DNA from: Paludibacteraceae bacterium
Lineage (GTDB): Bacteria > Bacteroidota > Bacteroidia > Bacteroidales > Paludibacteraceae
Direction: 5' to 3'
DNA length: 56,569 nt
Assembly: GCA_024401475.1 (NCBI GenBank)
Contig: JAKSKZ010000022.1
Span: 1-56,569 of the forward strand
Shown here piece by piece: positions 37,783 through 46,634 of the stretch. Position numbers and translations under genes: made by a program. Position 1 is the stretch's first letter. The number at the start of each line of letters is the position of its first letter. The notes below the pieces were generated by a model, which searched no databases, had not been told where the DNA came from, and worked only from the letters and a program-made list of their open reading frames with translations.

Positions 37783-39384
37783 ATGGTGGACATCAAAGAA
37801 AAATACAAAGACTTGCAACCGTTGCCTTGTGGCATTCAAGATTTCGAGAAGCTCCGGACTAATGGTCTGCTCTATGCAGACAAGACCGAGTATGTCCACA
37901 AACTAGCAAATGACCCAAACGGAGAAGTCTATTTCCTTGGTCGTCCACGTCGCTTCGGCAAATCACTATTTCTTTCCACTCTGGAATGCTATTTCAATGC
38001 CCGCAAGGATTTGTTTGAAGGTCTCAAGGTAATGGAGCTTGAACAAAAATGGACTAAATATGAGGTGTTGAGATTCGATTTGAGCGGTTGCAGTACGACT
38101 GAAAAACTTACAAGCACAGTTTTAAAGACGATTATAAAATACGAGCAGAAATATAATATAGAGAATTTTGAAAAGTATGAAATAAAAGATAGATTCTCAA
38201 ACCTTATAGAAACTGCTGCTAAAGGAGAACTCCAACGTGTTGTGATTCTTATCGACGAATACGACTCTGCTCTCCAGCAAACGATGTATGATGACGTGGA
38301 GCATGAGAAGATGCGTACTGAGTATAGAGATTTCTTTTCTGTATTCAAGTCTGACAGCCACTACATCTTCAAGATTTTCCTTACCGGAATCATGAAGTTC
38401 ACACAATTAAGTCTATTCTCCGTTCTTAATAACATCAAGATTATAAGTGCAAGCGATGAATACGCTGGTGTTTGTGGATTCACGCATGAGGAATTACAAA
38501 CATACTTCAGAAGGCATGTGGAAAGACTTGCCGACGCAAGCGAAATGACTTACGAACAGGCATATCAGTCAATTATAGACAGATACGACAGCTATTCTTT
38601 CAGCAAGAATCTGACAAAGGTGATCAATCCATACAGTCTGCTTAATGCACTTGCCGACTGCAAACTTGGCAACTATTGGGTTACGTCAGGTGCCACAAAG
38701 GTACTAATGGACACCATTGATAGCGGCGAGCATCAGATGCCCAACTGGGATTGTGAGTACTTGGATATGAACACGTTGGAAGGCAATGACGCAGACCGAA
38801 GCAATCTTATTTTATCTCTTTATCAGACAGGCTATCTTACAATAAAAGAATACAATAAAGATTTAGAGGCTTACAGATTGGGTGTTCCGAACCATGAGGT
38901 AAAGGAAGCCATTTCGAAATTGATTATTCCAAGGATATTAAACAAAGACGATAATAAAGTAGAATCAACTATTTTCCAATTCAAAAAAGAATTTATCCTT
39001 GGCGACGTGGAAAAAGCCATGCAGTTTCTTCAGGCATTGGTGGCTGGCACTCCTTATTCGCAGGACAACACGTCTAAAGCTATAGAAGAAAGATTCCAGT
39101 TCATTCTGGTACAAGTGTTGTTTCTATGCGGTTTCAAACCACAGGCTGAGGTCTCGATCTCAACCGGCAGAGTCGACATCGTCTGCAAGACAAAATGGAG
39201 AAACGCAATTTTTGAGCTAAAGATGACTTCAAACGGTGGTCTTGACGCTGCAAGCGAGCAGATCGCCGACAGAAAATACGCCGCCCCATTCCTCACAGAA
39301 GATAAGGAACTGCTCACTTTCGCCATTGAGTTCGACGCTGCAGAGAAGAGTCTCACAAGATGGAAGATTGAAAAAATAAAATAA
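37783..39384 (+). CDS. AAA-ATPase with C-terminal PD-(D/E)XK nuclease domain, copy 1
   Basis: A 533-residue protein of the AAA-ATPase-like/DUF1703 type, very common in gut Bacteroidetes. The P-loop is GRPRRFGKS (residues 53-61), Walker B is VVILIDEYD (153-161), and the C-terminus has the nuclease-like pattern GRVDIVCKTKWRNAIFELKM (D, then E-x-K). The biological role of the family is unknown; mobile or defensive functions have been suggested. It has a nearly identical tandem partner 36 nt downstream. The middle 1194 bp are the same in both, whereas the first ~240 bp and last ~165 bp differ. Confidence 0.85.
   Translation: MVDIKEKYKDLQPLPCGIQDFEKLRTNGLLYADKTEYVHKLANDPNGEVYFLGRPRRFGKSLFLSTLECYFNARKDLFEGLKVMELEQKWTKYEVLRFDLSGCSTTEKLTSTVLKTIIKYEQKYNIENFEKYEIKDRFSNLIETAAKGELQRVVILIDEYDSALQQTMYDDVEHEKMRTEYRDFFSVFKSDSHYIFKIFLTGIMKFTQLSLFSVLNNIKIISASDEYAGVCGFTHEELQTYFRRHVERLADASEMTYEQAYQSIIDRYDSYSFSKNLTKVINPYSLLNALADCKLGNYWVTSGATKVLMDTIDSGEHQMPNWDCEYLDMNTLEGNDADRSNLILSLYQTGYLTIKEYNKDLEAYRLGVPNHEVKEAISKLIIPRILNKDDNKVESTIFQFKKEFILGDVEKAMQFLQALVAGTPYSQDNTSKAIEERFQFILVQVLFLCGFKPQAEVSISTGRVDIVCKTKWRNAIFELKMTSNGGLDAASEQIADRKYAAPFLTEDKELLTFAIEFDAAEKSLTRWKIEKIK
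38023..39216 (+). repeat. Long direct repeat, unit 1
   Basis: Apparently identical to 39661-40854 (offset 1638 bp) wherever I compared the two. It covers codons ~81-478 of the first ATPase gene. Divergence begins abruptly on both sides. Confidence 0.85.
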
Positions 39385-39420
39385 GAAAATCATTATTTTT
39401 GTACAAAATAGGTTTGAACT

Positions 39421-41022
39421 ATGGTGGACATCAAAGAGAAATACAAAGACTTGCAACCGTTGCCTTGTGGAGTTCAGGATTTTGAGATAATCAGAACTAA
39501 TGGTCTGCTCTACGCGGACAAGACGGAGTATGTCTATAAATTGGCGAGCGACAAAAATAGTTTTTGCTATTTCTTAGGTCGTCCACGTCGCTTCGGCAAA
39601 TCTCTTTTCCTTTCCACGCTTGAATGCTATTTCAATGCCCGCAAGGATCTGTTTGATGGGCTCAAGGTAATGGAGCTTGAACAAAAATGGACTAAATATG
39701 AGGTGTTGAGATTCGATTTGAGCGGTTGCAGTACGACTGAAAAACTTACAAGCACAGTTTTAAAGACGATTATAAAATACGAGCAGAAATATAATATAGA
39801 GAATTTTGAAAAGTATGAAATAAAAGATAGATTCTCAAACCTTATAGAAACTGCTGCTAAAGGAGAACTCCAACGTGTTGTGATTCTTATCGACGAATAC
39901 GACTCTGCTCTCCAGCAAACGATGTATGATGACGTGGAGCATGAGAAGATGCGTACTGAGTATAGAGATTTCTTTTCTGTATTCAAGTCTGACAGCCACT
40001 ACATCTTCAAGATTTTCCTTACCGGAATCATGAAGTTCACACAATTAAGTCTATTCTCCGTTCTTAATAACATCAAGATTATAAGTGCAAGCGATGAATA
40101 CGCTGGTGTTTGTGGATTCACGCATGAGGAATTACAAACATACTTCAGAAGGCATGTGGAAAGACTTGCCGACGCAAGCGAAATGACTTACGAACAGGCA
40201 TATCAGTCAATTATAGACAGATACGACAGCTATTCTTTCAGCAAGAATCTGACAAAGGTGATCAATCCATACAGTCTGCTTAATGCACTTGCCGACTGCA
40301 AACTTGGCAACTATTGGGTTACGTCAGGTGCCACAAAGGTACTAATGGACACCATTGATAGCGGCGAGCATCAGATGCCCAACTGGGATTGTGAGTACTT
40401 GGATATGAACACGTTGGAAGGCAATGACGCAGACCGAAGCAATCTTATTTTATCTCTTTATCAGACAGGCTATCTTACAATAAAAGAATACAATAAAGAT
40501 TTAGAGGCTTACAGATTGGGTGTTCCGAACCATGAGGTAAAGGAAGCCATTTCGAAATTGATTATTCCAAGGATATTAAACAAAGACGATAATAAAGTAG
40601 AATCAACTATTTTCCAATTCAAAAAAGAATTTATCCTTGGCGACGTGGAAAAAGCCATGCAGTTTCTTCAGGCATTGGTGGCTGGCACTCCTTATTCGCA
40701 GGACAACACGTCTAAAGCTATAGAAGAAAGATTCCAGTTCATTCTGGTACAAGTGTTGTTTCTATGCGGTTTCAAACCACAGGCTGAGGTCTCGATCTCA
40801 ACCGGCAGAGTCGACATCGTCTGCAAGACAAAATGGAGAAACGCAATTTTTGAGTTAAAGATGACTTCAAACGGTGGCTTGGACGCTGCAAGCGAGCAGA
40901 TTAAGGACCGCTGTTATGCCGCACCTTTCCTGACAGAAGACAAGGAACTACTCACTTTTGCCATTGAGTTTGACTCAGCAGAGAAGAGTCTCACAAGGTG
41001 GAAGATTGAGAAGATTAAATAA
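39421..41022 (+). CDS. AAA-ATPase with C-terminal PD-(D/E)XK nuclease domain, copy 2
   Basis: A 533-residue paralogue of the preceding gene, same length and collinear without gaps. The P-loop and Walker B sit at the same positions. Differences cluster at the N-terminus (for example QDFEIIRTN, KLASDKNSFCYF in place of QDFEKLRTN, KLANDPNGEVYF) and at the C-terminus (QIKDRCYAAP in place of QIADRKYAAP). The N-terminal stretch before the P-loop, and the C-terminal nuclease end, may define specificity while the ATPase core is homogenised. It ends before the hairpin at 41090. Confidence 0.85.
   Translation: MVDIKEKYKDLQPLPCGVQDFEIIRTNGLLYADKTEYVYKLASDKNSFCYFLGRPRRFGKSLFLSTLECYFNARKDLFDGLKVMELEQKWTKYEVLRFDLSGCSTTEKLTSTVLKTIIKYEQKYNIENFEKYEIKDRFSNLIETAAKGELQRVVILIDEYDSALQQTMYDDVEHEKMRTEYRDFFSVFKSDSHYIFKIFLTGIMKFTQLSLFSVLNNIKIISASDEYAGVCGFTHEELQTYFRRHVERLADASEMTYEQAYQSIIDRYDSYSFSKNLTKVINPYSLLNALADCKLGNYWVTSGATKVLMDTIDSGEHQMPNWDCEYLDMNTLEGNDADRSNLILSLYQTGYLTIKEYNKDLEAYRLGVPNHEVKEAISKLIIPRILNKDDNKVESTIFQFKKEFILGDVEKAMQFLQALVAGTPYSQDNTSKAIEERFQFILVQVLFLCGFKPQAEVSISTGRVDIVCKTKWRNAIFELKMTSNGGLDAASEQIKDRCYAAPFLTEDKELLTFAIEFDSAEKSLTRWKIEKIK
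39661..40854 (+). repeat. Long direct repeat, unit 2
   Basis: Second unit of the 1194-bp repeat described at 38023-39216. The first base difference after it is c/t in the codon following TTTGAG. Confidence 0.85.
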
Positions 41023-41089
41023 AGGAATACCCAAACAGATTCTAATATCAATAATATCAATCTTATCTCGCAGGTGAAAAGAGAACAGA

Positions 41090-41121
41090 AAAGTCCCGGT
41101 TCATAACTGAACCGGGACTTT
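41090..41121. terminator. Hairpin between the ATPase gene and carB
   Basis: A perfect 14-bp stem (AAAGTCCCGGTTCA / TGAACCGGGACTTT) with a TAAC loop lies between convergent genes. It probably ends both transcripts, although the T tracts after it are poor. Confidence 0.7.
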
Positions 41122-41178
41122 ATTCTTATTCTCACCATAGAGCATGGGATTCGCTGCAATTCTGTGGCTATTTTATAA

Positions 41179-41200
41179 AAGACGGAGCATGCCCCGTCTC
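41179..41200. repeat. REP-like palindrome after carB
   Basis: AGACGGAGCATGCCCCGTCT is a nearly perfect palindrome (one mismatch), part of a longer word GACGGGGCATGCCCCGTC that I recall as a dispersed palindromic repeat in several genomes. It starts directly after the carB stop and could also help termination. Confidence 0.45.
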
Positions 41201-41205
41201 TACGA

Positions 41206-44200
41206 TCAATACTCCTGCCAAGTCTTGATCTTGATGTCCTCAATACTCTTGTTGACCATTGCACGGATGTATGCGCTTGCAAGTCGTGCGTTTGTCATCA
41301 ATGGAATGTTGTGGTCGATGGCCGAACGACGGATTCTGTATCCGTTTGTCAACTCACGCTTTGTCTGATCCTTTGGCACGTTGATTACCAAGTCGATCTG
41401 GTGGTCTGCCATTAGTTTGGCAATGTCTGCCTTACCACAGCACTGCTCGTCTGGCCAGCAAACAGCAGTAGCCTCAACTCCGTGCTCGCCCAAGAACTTC
41501 TGTGTGCCCTCTGTAGCGTAGATCTTGTAGCCCTTGCCTGCCAACATCTTGCATGCGTCAAGCAAATCGACCTTTCCACGGATGTCTCCCGATGATACCA
41601 AGATTCCCTTTGTAGGGATTGGATAGCCAACTGAGATCATTGATGTCAACAATGCCTCCTCGAAGTCGGCACCGATACATCCAACCTCTCCTGTTGACGA
41701 CATATCTACACCAAGCACTGGATCTGCCTTGTGAAGACGTGCGAAAGAGAACTGTGATGCCTTTACTCCTACATAGTCGATATCGAATGTAGAAGAGTCT
41801 GGAGTCTCCACAGGAACGTCAAGCATAATCTTTGTTGCCGTCTCGATGAAGTTTCTCTTCAATACCTTTGATACGAATGGGAAACTACGTGAAGCACGCA
41901 AGTTACACTCGATTACCTTAACCTCATTATTCTTAGCCAAGAACTGGATATTGAATGGTCCGCTGATGTTCAACTCTTCAGCAATCTTCTTACTAATCTT
42001 CTTTATTCTACGTGCCGTCTCCAAATAGATATTTTGTGCAGGGAATACGATTGTTGCGTCACCCGAGTGAACGCCTGCGTACTCAACGTGCTCCGAGATA
42101 GCGTATTCAACAATCTGACCGTTCTTTGCAACCGCGTCAAACTCAATCTCCTTTGTCTCCTGCATGAACGACGATACGACTACAGGATACTCCTTAGAAA
42201 CCTGTGCGGCTGCCTTCAAGAATGTATGCATCTGCTCCTTGTTGTAGCAAACGTTCATCGCAGCACCTGAAAGCACGTATGAAGGACGGATCAAAACTGG
42301 GAATCCAACCTCGTCGATGAAAGCGTCAATCTCGTCGAAGCTTGTAAGTTCCTTCCATCTTGGCTGGTCGATGCCAAGTTGATCAAGCATAGCAGAGAAC
42401 TTATGACGGTTCTCAGCACGGTCGATTGAGACTGGCGATGTACCAAGGATAGGCACATTCTGACGATGCAACTTCATAGCCAAGTTGTTTGGAATCTGTC
42501 CACCTACAGATACGATAACACCCCTCGGAGTCTCCAAATCCAACACATCCAATACACGCTCGAAACTCAACTCGTCGAAGTAAAGTCTGTCGCACATATC
42601 GTAGTCAGTAGAAACTGTCTCTGGGTTGTAGTTGATCATGATAGACTTGTAGCCCAACTTTCTTGCTGTCTGCACTGCGTTGACTGAACACCAGTCGAAC
42701 TCAACAGATGAACCGATACGGTAAGCTCCCGAACCAAGCACAACGATTGTCTTCTCATTCTTGTAATCGTAGCTGATTGAGTGCTCTGTCACACCGTAAG
42801 TCATATATAGATAGTTAGTCAACTCCGGATGCTCAGAAGCGACCGTGTTGATTCTTCTTACAGCAGGAAGGATATTGTTCTTCTTACGAGAAGCACGTAC
42901 GCGTAGGATCTCCTTCTCCAAGTTGCCAGATGGATTCTCACAGTAGCGAGCGATCTGGAAGTCGGAGAATCCAAGACGTTTAGCCTCACGCATCACGTCG
43001 GCAGGGATATCCTCGATTGTCTTATATTTAGCGATTACCTTAGTGTAATCAACGATGTTCTTCAACTTGTTCAAGAACCAGATGTCGATCTTAGTCAACT
43101 CCTCGATTCTCTCTACAGTGTAGCCCTTCTCCAAAGCGGCTGCGATAGCGAAGATACGCAAGTCGGTAGGATGAGAAAGTTCCTTGTCAAGATCGTCAAA
43201 CTCAAGATCCTTATTACCAACGAATCCGTGCATACCCTGTCCGATCATACGTAGGCCCTTCTGGATAATCTCCTCGAAAGACTTACCGATAGACATGATT
43301 TCTCCGACTGACTTCATTGAAGTACCGATCTCACGGTCGACGCCGACGAACTTAGTCAAATCCCAACGTGGGATCTTGACAATCATATAGTCAACAGAAG
43401 GAGCGACGTAAGCCGAGTTAGGAGTGCCCATCTCACCAATCTGGTCAAGAGAGTAACCCAAAGCCAACTTAGCAGCGACGAAAGCCAATGGATAACCAGA
43501 AGCCTTAGAAGCCAAAGCAGACGAACGGCTCAAACGAGCGTTGATCTCGATGATACGATAATCGTTTGTCTGGGCGTTGAAAGCGTACTGGATATTACAC
43601 TCACCAACGATACCGATATGGCGGACAACCTTCTTTGCAATCTCCTGAAGGAAAGTGATCTGTTCCTGAGTCAAAGAGATGATTGGAGCGACGACGATAG
43701 ACTCACCAGTGTGGATACCAAGTGGATCGAAGTTTTCCATAGGCACTACAGTGAAGCAGTGGTCGTTCTTATCACGGATAACCTCAAACTCGATTTCTTT
43801 CCAACCCTTCAACGACTCCTCTACAAGAATCTGCTTTGAGTGAGCCAACGCACTTTCACAAAGTTCACGGAACTCCTTCTCATTCTGGCAGACACCCGAA
43901 CCAAGACCACCAAGAGCGTAAGCCGAGCGAACCATGATAGGGAAACCGATCTCGTTTGCGACGCGAAGAGCATCCTCCATCGACTCAACAGCCTCCGACT
44001 TAGGAGTAAGAGCCTTGATCTCATCAAGTTTCTTGACGAACAAGTCACGGTCCTCAGTGATCATGATAGCATCCACAGATGTACCAAGCACCTTGACACC
44101 ATACTTCTCAAAAATACCCTTAGTGTAAAGTTCAGTACCGCAGTTAAGCGCAGTCTGACCACCAAAAGCAAGCAAAATACCGTCTGGTTTCTCCTTCTTG

Positions 44201-44427
44201 ATTACCTCCTCCACGAAATATGGAGTGATTGGTAGGAAATAAACCTTATCAGCAACACCAGCGGAAGTCTGGATAGTTGCGATGTTTGGATTGATCAACA
44301 CTGTGCTGATACCCTCCTCGCGCATAGCCTTCAAAGCTTGCGAGCCTGAGTAGTCAAATTCTCCTGCTTGTCCGATTTTCAACGCACCAGAACCAAGCAA
44401 AATGACTTTTTTAATGCCTTCTATCAT
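41206..44427 (-). CDS. carB: Carbamoyl-phosphate synthase large subunit
   Basis: A 1073-residue enzyme that makes carbamoyl phosphate from bicarbonate, ATP and ammonia supplied by CarA, for pyrimidine and arginine synthesis. The two homologous ATP-grasp halves are evident (LGSGALKIGQAGEFDYSG at the start; VLGSGAYRIGSSVEFDW near residue 565), followed by a C-terminal MGS-like allosteric domain (ILVSSGDIRGKVDLLDACKMLAGKGYKIYATEGT). carA is not next to it here. Its leader carries what looks like a UTP-sensitive attenuator. It is a housekeeping gene sitting among accessory genes. Confidence 0.97.
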   Translation of the reverse strand: MIEGIKKVILLGSGALKIGQAGEFDYSGSQALKAMREEGISTVLINPNIATIQTSAGVADKVYFLPITPYFVEEVIKKEKPDGILLAFGGQTALNCGTELYTKGIFEKYGVKVLGTSVDAIMITEDRDLFVKKLDEIKALTPKSEAVESMEDALRVANEIGFPIMVRSAYALGGLGSGVCQNEKEFRELCESALAHSKQILVEESLKGWKEIEFEVIRDKNDHCFTVVPMENFDPLGIHTGESIVVAPIISLTQEQITFLQEIAKKVVRHIGIVGECNIQYAFNAQTNDYRIIEINARLSRSSALASKASGYPLAFVAAKLALGYSLDQIGEMGTPNSAYVAPSVDYMIVKIPRWDLTKFVGVDREIGTSMKSVGEIMSIGKSFEEIIQKGLRMIGQGMHGFVGNKDLEFDDLDKELSHPTDLRIFAIAAALEKGYTVERIEELTKIDIWFLNKLKNIVDYTKVIAKYKTIEDIPADVMREAKRLGFSDFQIARYCENPSGNLEKEILRVRASRKKNNILPAVRRINTVASEHPELTNYLYMTYGVTEHSISYDYKNEKTIVVLGSGAYRIGSSVEFDWCSVNAVQTARKLGYKSIMINYNPETVSTDYDMCDRLYFDELSFERVLDVLDLETPRGVIVSVGGQIPNNLAMKLHRQNVPILGTSPVSIDRAENRHKFSAMLDQLGIDQPRWKELTSFDEIDAFIDEVGFPVLIRPSYVLSGAAMNVCYNKEQMHTFLKAAAQVSKEYPVVVSSFMQETKEIEFDAVAKNGQIVEYAISEHVEYAGVHSGDATIVFPAQNIYLETARRIKKISKKIAEELNISGPFNIQFLAKNNEVKVIECNLRASRSFPFVSKVLKRNFIETATKIMLDVPVETPDSSTFDIDYVGVKASQFSFARLHKADPVLGVDMSSTGEVGCIGADFEEALLTSMISVGYPIPTKGILVSSGDIRGKVDLLDACKMLAGKGYKIYATEGTQKFLGEHGVEATAVCWPDEQCCGKADIAKLMADHQIDLVINVPKDQTKRELTNGYRIRRSAIDHNIPLMTNARLASAYIRAMVNKSIEDIKIKTWQEY

Positions 44428-44472
44428 ATTCTATTATAAGTTTGTTTTTACTCTCTTATCTCTCTATCAAAC

Positions 44473-44505
44473 AAAAAAAATGCGTCGGAAGCAAAGACCA
44501 ACGCA
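44473..44505 (-). terminator. Intrinsic terminator in the carB leader (attenuator)
   Basis: On the minus strand, TGCGTTGG (44505-44498) pairs with CCGACGCA (44488-44481), one G-T pair, 9-nt loop, followed by eight T (44480-44473). There is no minus-strand gene upstream whose end it could mark. It lies ~95 nt into the carB leader and ~45 nt before the ATG, so it is placed to attenuate carB. Confidence 0.7.
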
Positions 44506-44506
44506 A

Positions 44507-44584
44507 TCAAAAAGAAAAAGTAAGATGACGTGCGGATGTTTTGTCCGCAACAGCGAAATGCTTATGTCCATAGTCCATCGTCAT
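44507..44584 (-). CDS. Putative carB leader peptide
   Basis: A 25-codon ORF (MTMDYGHKHF...RHLTFSF) begins ~17 nt after the predicted start site. Its TGA lies one base before the 5' arm of the leader terminator. The end of the ORF (ACT TTT TCT TTT TGA) is the U-rich tract. A ribosome at the stop would cover the stem. A GC-rich hairpin (TGCGGA / TCCGCA, 44549-44531) lies within it and could pause polymerase. This matches the E. coli pyrBI plan, but translation is not demonstrated and no Shine-Dalgarno sequence is evident. Confidence 0.5.
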   Translation of the reverse strand: MTMDYGHKHFAVADKTSARHLTFSF

Positions 44585-44607
44585 ACTACTTACTTTATTG
44601 TATTACG

Positions 44608-44639
44608 CAAATATAGATAAAAATCCGTCTGCTTTCAAA
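44608..44639 (-). promoter_or_regulatory. carB promoter
   Basis: On the minus strand, TTTG (44639-44636), a 20-bp gap and TATATTTG (44615-44608). The start would be near 44600, giving a leader of about 170 nt. Confidence 0.7.
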
Positions 44640-44655
44640 ATTTTGACAAAAAGAA

Positions 44656-44796
44656 ATGGAAATGGATTTTCAACAAAAAGGAGAGCACATTCCACTGAAA
44701 CGAGCATTGATTGTGACACGAGACAGTGAAGAAACAATAGAATCTAAAGGAATGACGATAGAAGTCGTACCCGTCTGGAAGTGGATATTGGAATGA
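44656..44796 (+). pseudogene. C-terminal fossil of a DUF4143-type ATPase
   Basis: A 46-codon reading frame ends in KRALIVTRDSEETIESKGMTIEVVPVWKWILE. This is the typical C-terminus of DUF4143 AAA ATPases, the family of the intact gene ~120 bp downstream, which itself lacks that ending. The rest of the gene is missing. It is probably the remnant of an earlier copy, and lies just upstream of the carB promoter on the other strand. Confidence 0.6.
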
Positions 44797-44863
44797 TTTT
44801 AGGTCTCAAAATTTAGAGAAAGACACTCTATGTCGGGAAAAGTGTAAGAAATCACCATTTTGT

Positions 44864-44913
44864 CGTCAGAAAAAATGTAAATTTGCATCAGAAACTCGTC
44901 AGAAAAAATGTAA
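44864..44913 (+). repeat. Two 17-bp direct repeats around the ATPase promoter
   Basis: CGTCAGAAAAAATGTAA occurs at 44864-44880 and 44897-44913, 33 bp apart. The -7 box TAAATTTG (44878-44885) overlaps the end of the first; the second ends 4 bp before the ATG. The placement suggests operator sites for autoregulation of the DUF4143-type gene. Confidence 0.6.
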
Positions 44914-44917
44914 CGGC

Positions 44918-46222
44918 ATGGAGAGAACCTTATATAAATCACTATTAGACTGGAAGATAAAAGAGGGAAGGAAGCCTCTTATTCTTAATGGTGCTCGTCA
45001 GGTAGGGAAAACATATCTTATCAATGAGTTCGCAAGAAACGAATACAAGAAATTTGCGTTCTTCAGTTTAGACAGGCAACCGCTCGTACGTGAAGTGTTC
45101 GAACATGGAGGAGACACGGGGAAAATCATTCGTAATCTTTCTGCACTGTCAGAAATAGACATAACACCACATGATACACTGATTTTTCTTGATGAGATAC
45201 AGGATTGTCCCCAAGCTCTTGAATCCTTGAAATATTTTTGTGAAGACGCTCCAGATTATCACATAGTTGTTGCGGGATCATTGCTGGGTATATCTCTGCA
45301 TGAGGGAGTGTCGTTTCCGGTGGGAAAGGTGGATATGCTGCGACTATACCCAATGTCGTTTGAAGAATTTCTATTGGCGCTGAATAAACAAAAACTGGTG
45401 GAGGAACTAAAGCGTGGGGATTGGGAGATAATAAATTCGTTGTCTGACGTTTACAAGGATCTCTTGCGACAGTATTATTATGTGGGAGGAATGCCTTCAG
45501 CGGTTCTTGCCTTCGTCCAAAATTTGGGGCTCAATGAAGTCCGCGCCCGTCAAAAACAAATACTTTTCGACTACTCGCGTGATTTCTCCAAACATGCCCC
45601 ATCAGCCCAAGTGCCCAGGATTCAAATGGTATGGAACAGCATTCCGTCACAACTTGCCAAAGACAACAAAAAATTCATATACGGAGCAATGAAAAAGGGA
45701 GCCCGTGCCAGTGAATTCGAGATTGCCATTCAGTGGCTGATTGACGCAGGTTTGATATACAAAGTGAGCCGAGTCAATACTATAAAAATGCCCTTGAAAT
45801 TCTATGAAGATTTCTCCGCATTTAAGTTGTTCGTGCTCGACGTGGGACTTATGGGAGCGATGGTGGATGTTCCAGCATCAACAATCCTCATCAACGACCA
45901 AATCTTCTCGGAATATAAGGGTGCGTTCACCGAACTATTTGTTTGTTGTCAATTGACCACCACTGCTATCCCTTTCTATTACCATAGCGTTGACAACTCA
46001 ACCATTGAGATTGATTTCGTAATACAGCTCGCCAATAAAGTTTACCCTGTAGAGGTAAAAGCAGAGGAGAATGTGCATGCAAAGTCGCTGAAAACCTTCA
46101 TTTCAAACAACCCAGACCTTGAGGCCATTCGTATCTCCATGAAAAAACACATCAAACAGGATTGGCTGGAATGCATTCCTCTTTATGCGTTTACGGAAGA
46201 AATAGAGAGGCGAAGGGAGTGA
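44918..46222 (+). CDS. AAA ATPase of the AAA_14/DUF4143 type
   Basis: A 434-residue cytoplasmic protein. Walker A is GARQVGKT (residues 25-32), Walker B is TLIFLDEIQD (~87-96), and a sensor-like GSLLGISL follows. The C-terminal DUF4143 part holds EIDFVIQLANKVYPVEVKAE, which has the D...E-x-K spacing of PD-(D/E)XK nucleases. Family function is unknown; such genes are frequent and often duplicated in gut Bacteroidetes. Promoter and repeats lie immediately upstream. The C-terminus is a little different from relatives (ends EEIERRRE). Confidence 0.82.
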   Translation: MERTLYKSLLDWKIKEGRKPLILNGARQVGKTYLINEFARNEYKKFAFFSLDRQPLVREVFEHGGDTGKIIRNLSALSEIDITPHDTLIFLDEIQDCPQALESLKYFCEDAPDYHIVVAGSLLGISLHEGVSFPVGKVDMLRLYPMSFEEFLLALNKQKLVEELKRGDWEIINSLSDVYKDLLRQYYYVGGMPSAVLAFVQNLGLNEVRARQKQILFDYSRDFSKHAPSAQVPRIQMVWNSIPSQLAKDNKKFIYGAMKKGARASEFEIAIQWLIDAGLIYKVSRVNTIKMPLKFYEDFSAFKLFVLDVGLMGAMVDVPASTILINDQIFSEYKGAFTELFVCCQLTTTAIPFYYHSVDNSTIEIDFVIQLANKVYPVEVKAEENVHAKSLKTFISNNPDLEAIRISMKKHIKQDWLECIPLYAFTEEIERRRE

Positions 46223-46273
46223 GGCTAACATCAAGAGCCAGCAACAAAGTGATTTTTTATTAAAAGGTTTGTT

Positions 46274-46580
46274 GATATCACTTTACCACCTCATACAACC
46301 GCTCCAATATCTTGGCCATCGCCAACGTGTCGAGCTTGCAATAGTCGAGAAGCGCTTTACGAGCCTGTGTTCTTTGCGGCTCTGACATATCCCTTAGGGA
46401 AAATAGTCATAGACTTCCCTCTATTTTGTACTCCGCCCGACAAGTTATGGTAATCAAACTGCGGATCATTCGGGAATAGCGCAGGAAGCACGCTCTTGAT
46501 GCTCAACGAGCCACCCATTGCAGTGAGCTAATAACAACCGGTTCTGAACGGTTCAATCAAATCAACGAGAATCTGCAATA
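46274..46580 (-). pseudogene. Degraded 3' fragment of a DUF2779 nuclease gene
   Basis: On the minus strand this stretch matches the end of the intact gene at 49467-51794 (AMAKILERLYEVVK end, the DYCKLDTLA region, then the LLPALFPNDPQFDYHNL-like region). It contains indels and ends abruptly at the 5' side. It lies in the same orientation directly downstream of the LRR gene, so a duplication or replacement of the module is likely. Confidence 0.8.
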
Positions 46581-46634
46581 TTAATTAAATTATACAAGCA
46601 TCCATTTTGTTTTTTTGCATTCGCCGTTTACATA

